Program-made: the position numbers and the translations under genes
In this document: piece after piece, positions 62,661-64,000 of the stretch
Layout: each line of letters starts with the position of its first letter
How positions within the stretch are numbered: the stretch's first letter is position 1
Assembly: GCF_016518545.1 (NCBI RefSeq)
Contig: NZ_JACVTO010000018.1
Location: 1-64,000, forward strand
DNA from: Pseudomonas sp. S30
GTDB lineage: Bacteria > Pseudomonadota > Gammaproteobacteria > Pseudomonadales > Pseudomonadaceae
DNA length: 64,000 nucleotides
Direction: 5' to 3'
The notes under the pieces: model-generated
What the model was told of the DNA's origin: nothing
Seen by the model: only the letters and a program-made list of their open reading frames with translations
Databases searched by the model: none

Positions 62661-62742
62661 TCGGGAGCAGGAAAACGGCCTCACGCCCATGGCGGGCGCC
62701 CCGTTTCGGCGGGGCGATGGTTCAGCGGGGCCGTGTCGAAGA

Positions 62743-62838
62743 TGGCGGAAGGCAGCGGGAGTCGAACCTGCCCGGGAACGGCTGCCGTCCCCAACCGGGT
62801 TTGAAGCCCGGCCGCGCCACCGGACGCGATTGCCTTCC
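62743..62838 (-). tRNA. selC: tRNA-Sec (anticodon UCA)
   Basis: A 96-base tRNA including encoded CCA. The 8-bp acceptor stem (GGAAGGCA with TGCCTTCC) is longer than usual, as in selenocysteine tRNA. The anticodon loop reads CTTCAAA with anticodon TCA. A long variable arm follows and the T loop is GGTTCGACTCC. The 5' end is at 62838 (minus strand); the discriminator is G. It lies seven bases past the selB stop. It allows UGA readthrough as selenocysteine in enzymes such as formate dehydrogenase. Confidence 0.96.
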
Positions 62839-62844
62839 TTGAAG

Positions 62845-64000
62845 TCAGGGCCTGGGCGATTGCCTGGCCAATGCGCTATCGGCGCGGATGTAGCGCTGGT
62901 CGCCCACCCGGCGAGTGAGGCCCAGCCGGTCGAAATACTCCAGTATCTGCACACTGCGCTTGCGACCGATGCACAACATATCGCGAAACGCCGCCACCTG
63001 CACTACCGGCGTGTCCGCGGCCTGCTGCAACAGCAGCGCAGCCATGCGCTCAAGGGTCACTTGCGGGTAGAACAGGTCGCGCACCACCTGATGCACCAGC
63101 CCCAACCGCGCCAGCTTGCGCATCAGCAGCCGTACCTGGGCCTCCTCCACCTGCTCGGCGGCCGCCAGGGTGCGCACCCATGGTGGGTCGAACGCGCCAT
63201 CCAGCAGCCACGGCTGCAGGCGTGACCACAGCGCCGTATCGGTCTCGCTCAGTTTCACCTTGTGGTCGGGCAAGTGCAGCCAAGGCCCGCTGCTGGCAAT
63301 GAAGCCATCGCTCAGCAGCTCATCGACCAGACTGACGAATGCGGGCCGCTCCAAGGGCAGCGCACAGAAACGGCGCAGGCGATCGCGGTCCGGGCCCAGT
63401 TGATCCGGCTCCTGGGCGTGGAAATCGGCCAACTGCGCCAGCACCTCGTCGCGCAGCGCCTGCCACTGGGCGCGGTCGAACAGCAGGCTGCCCTGGCGAG
63501 TCGCGATCACCTCGACGCTGTCCGGGAGCTGCCAGCTGTCGCGCAGGCGATTGAACTGGCGCTCCAATCGCTGTGGGTCGAGCCCACCCGGGGCATTGGC
63601 CAGCAGTGCCGGCAGCGCCTGCTCCAGCTCATCGGCATCGCGCAGCACTTGCAACTGGCGCAGCCGCTCAGCGCTCCTGCGCTGGCGACTCGGCGCGAAC
63701 GGGTCGAGCACTCGTCCCCCGCCCAGGGTGCGCTGGGCGCGTTGATCGCGCAGCACCAGCCGATCGCCGTGCACGGCCTGAAGCGGCGCGTTGAGCAGCA
63801 ACTGAGCGAACATCCGCTGGCCGGCCGGCAGGCGCTCTCCTTCCAGCAGTGCGACACGGGCGGTGACATCCTGGGTGCCCAGGTGCACATGCACCGCACT
63901 GAAGTGCTCGAAGGCGCACGCTTCGCCCGGCAGCAGGCTCAACTCGATATCGATCCGCGTGCTGGGCGCGTGCAGCCACGCCGGCACCAGCCAGTCACCG
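62845..64000 (-). CDS. selB: Selenocysteine-specific elongation factor SelB (5' end outside window)
   Basis: The 3' part of selB, 385 codons, continuing past the right edge. The frame is open to base 64000 (GDWLVPAWLHA at the edge), so the GTP-binding domain lies beyond. The visible part covers the EF-Tu-like domains and the C-terminal winged-helix repeats that bind the SECIS hairpin; it ends DRLGLTRRVGDQRYIRADSALA. SelB delivers Sec-tRNA to UGA codons. It and selC are a functional pair, with selA expected further to the right. Confidence 0.95.
   Translation of the reverse strand, partial: GDWLVPAWLHAPSTRIDIELSLLPGEACAFEHFSAVHVHLGTQDVTARVALLEGERLPAGQRMFAQLLLNAPLQAVHGDRLVLRDQRAQRTLGGGRVLDPFAPSRQRRSAERLRQLQVLRDADELEQALPALLANAPGGLDPQRLERQFNRLRDSWQLPDSVEVIATRQGSLLFDRAQWQALRDEVLAQLADFHAQEPDQLGPDRDRLRRFCALPLERPAFVSLVDELLSDGFIASSGPWLHLPDHKVKLSETDTALWSRLQPWLLDGAFDPPWVRTLAAAEQVEEAQVRLLMRKLARLGLVHQVVRDLFYPQVTLERMAALLLQQAADTPVVQVAAFRDMLCIGRKRSVQILEYFDRLGLTRRVGDQRYIRADSALARQSPRP

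Overview
The window is a GC-rich (by eye about 63-66%) gammaproteobacterial chromosome segment. Gene content and order point to a Pseudomonas of the P. putida/P. entomophila type. From memory, two blocks follow the P. aeruginosa PAO1 order: mpl-ubiX to ppa (PA4019-PA4031) and xseB to oprG and beyond (PA4042-PA4070). No database was searched, so species and synteny statements are recall. Bases 1-49 are a pure C run that looks like a contig-end artefact.

Left backbone (0.1-15.3 kb): a MORN-repeat/C13-peptidase lipoprotein, an NAD(P)-binding protein, the mpl-ubiX-lipoprotein operon (minus strand), then an ethanolamine catabolic block. That block has a sigma-54 activator, an aldehyde dehydrogenase, a permease and EutB/EutC. 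The two divergent transcription units each carry a good -24/-12 promoter. After it come a GNAT acetyltransferase, a DedA protein, an M90 peptidase and ppa.

Accessory middle (15.4-35.9 kb): a HTH regulator; a complete pfeRSAE enterobactin-uptake locus (two-component system, TonB receptor, esterase); an RNA-repair locus (rtcR divergent from a sigma-54-driven SPFH-rtcB-nucleotidyltransferase operon with a leader of about 400 nt); a translationally coupled ABC-type ATPase plus TOPRIM-like protein that looks like an anti-phage or abortive-infection pair; a DUF3077 gene behind a structured leader; a solitary zeta-toxin-like kinase; an FMN-riboswitch-controlled ribB; and an MBOAT acyltransferase with two SGNH hydrolases. 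This is the part most likely to vary between strains, and it holds the best candidate for an undescribed system (27.27-29.15 kb).

Right backbone (35.9-64 kb): xseB-ispA-dxs; btuB facing ribA-btuF; the nrdR-ribD-ribE-ribBX-ribH-nusB-thiL-pgpA run; a YbaY-like lipoprotein, a methyltransferase and CnoX; a probable Zur-regulated zinc operon (His-rich DUF2796 protein, ABC ATPase, FtsX-type permease, DUF3299 protein); ANR-type oprG; two nucleotide-sugar SDR genes; an alpha/beta hydrolase; a HTH regulator divergent from a Na+/alanine symporter and asparaginase; selC (tRNA-Sec) and the 3' part of selB.

The parts connect. EutBC needs adenosylcobalamin, and BtuB/BtuF import B12. Dxs/IspA supply isoprenoids and UbiX a prenylated flavin for ubiquinone synthesis. 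Two separate DHBP synthases feed riboflavin, one of them under FMN feedback.
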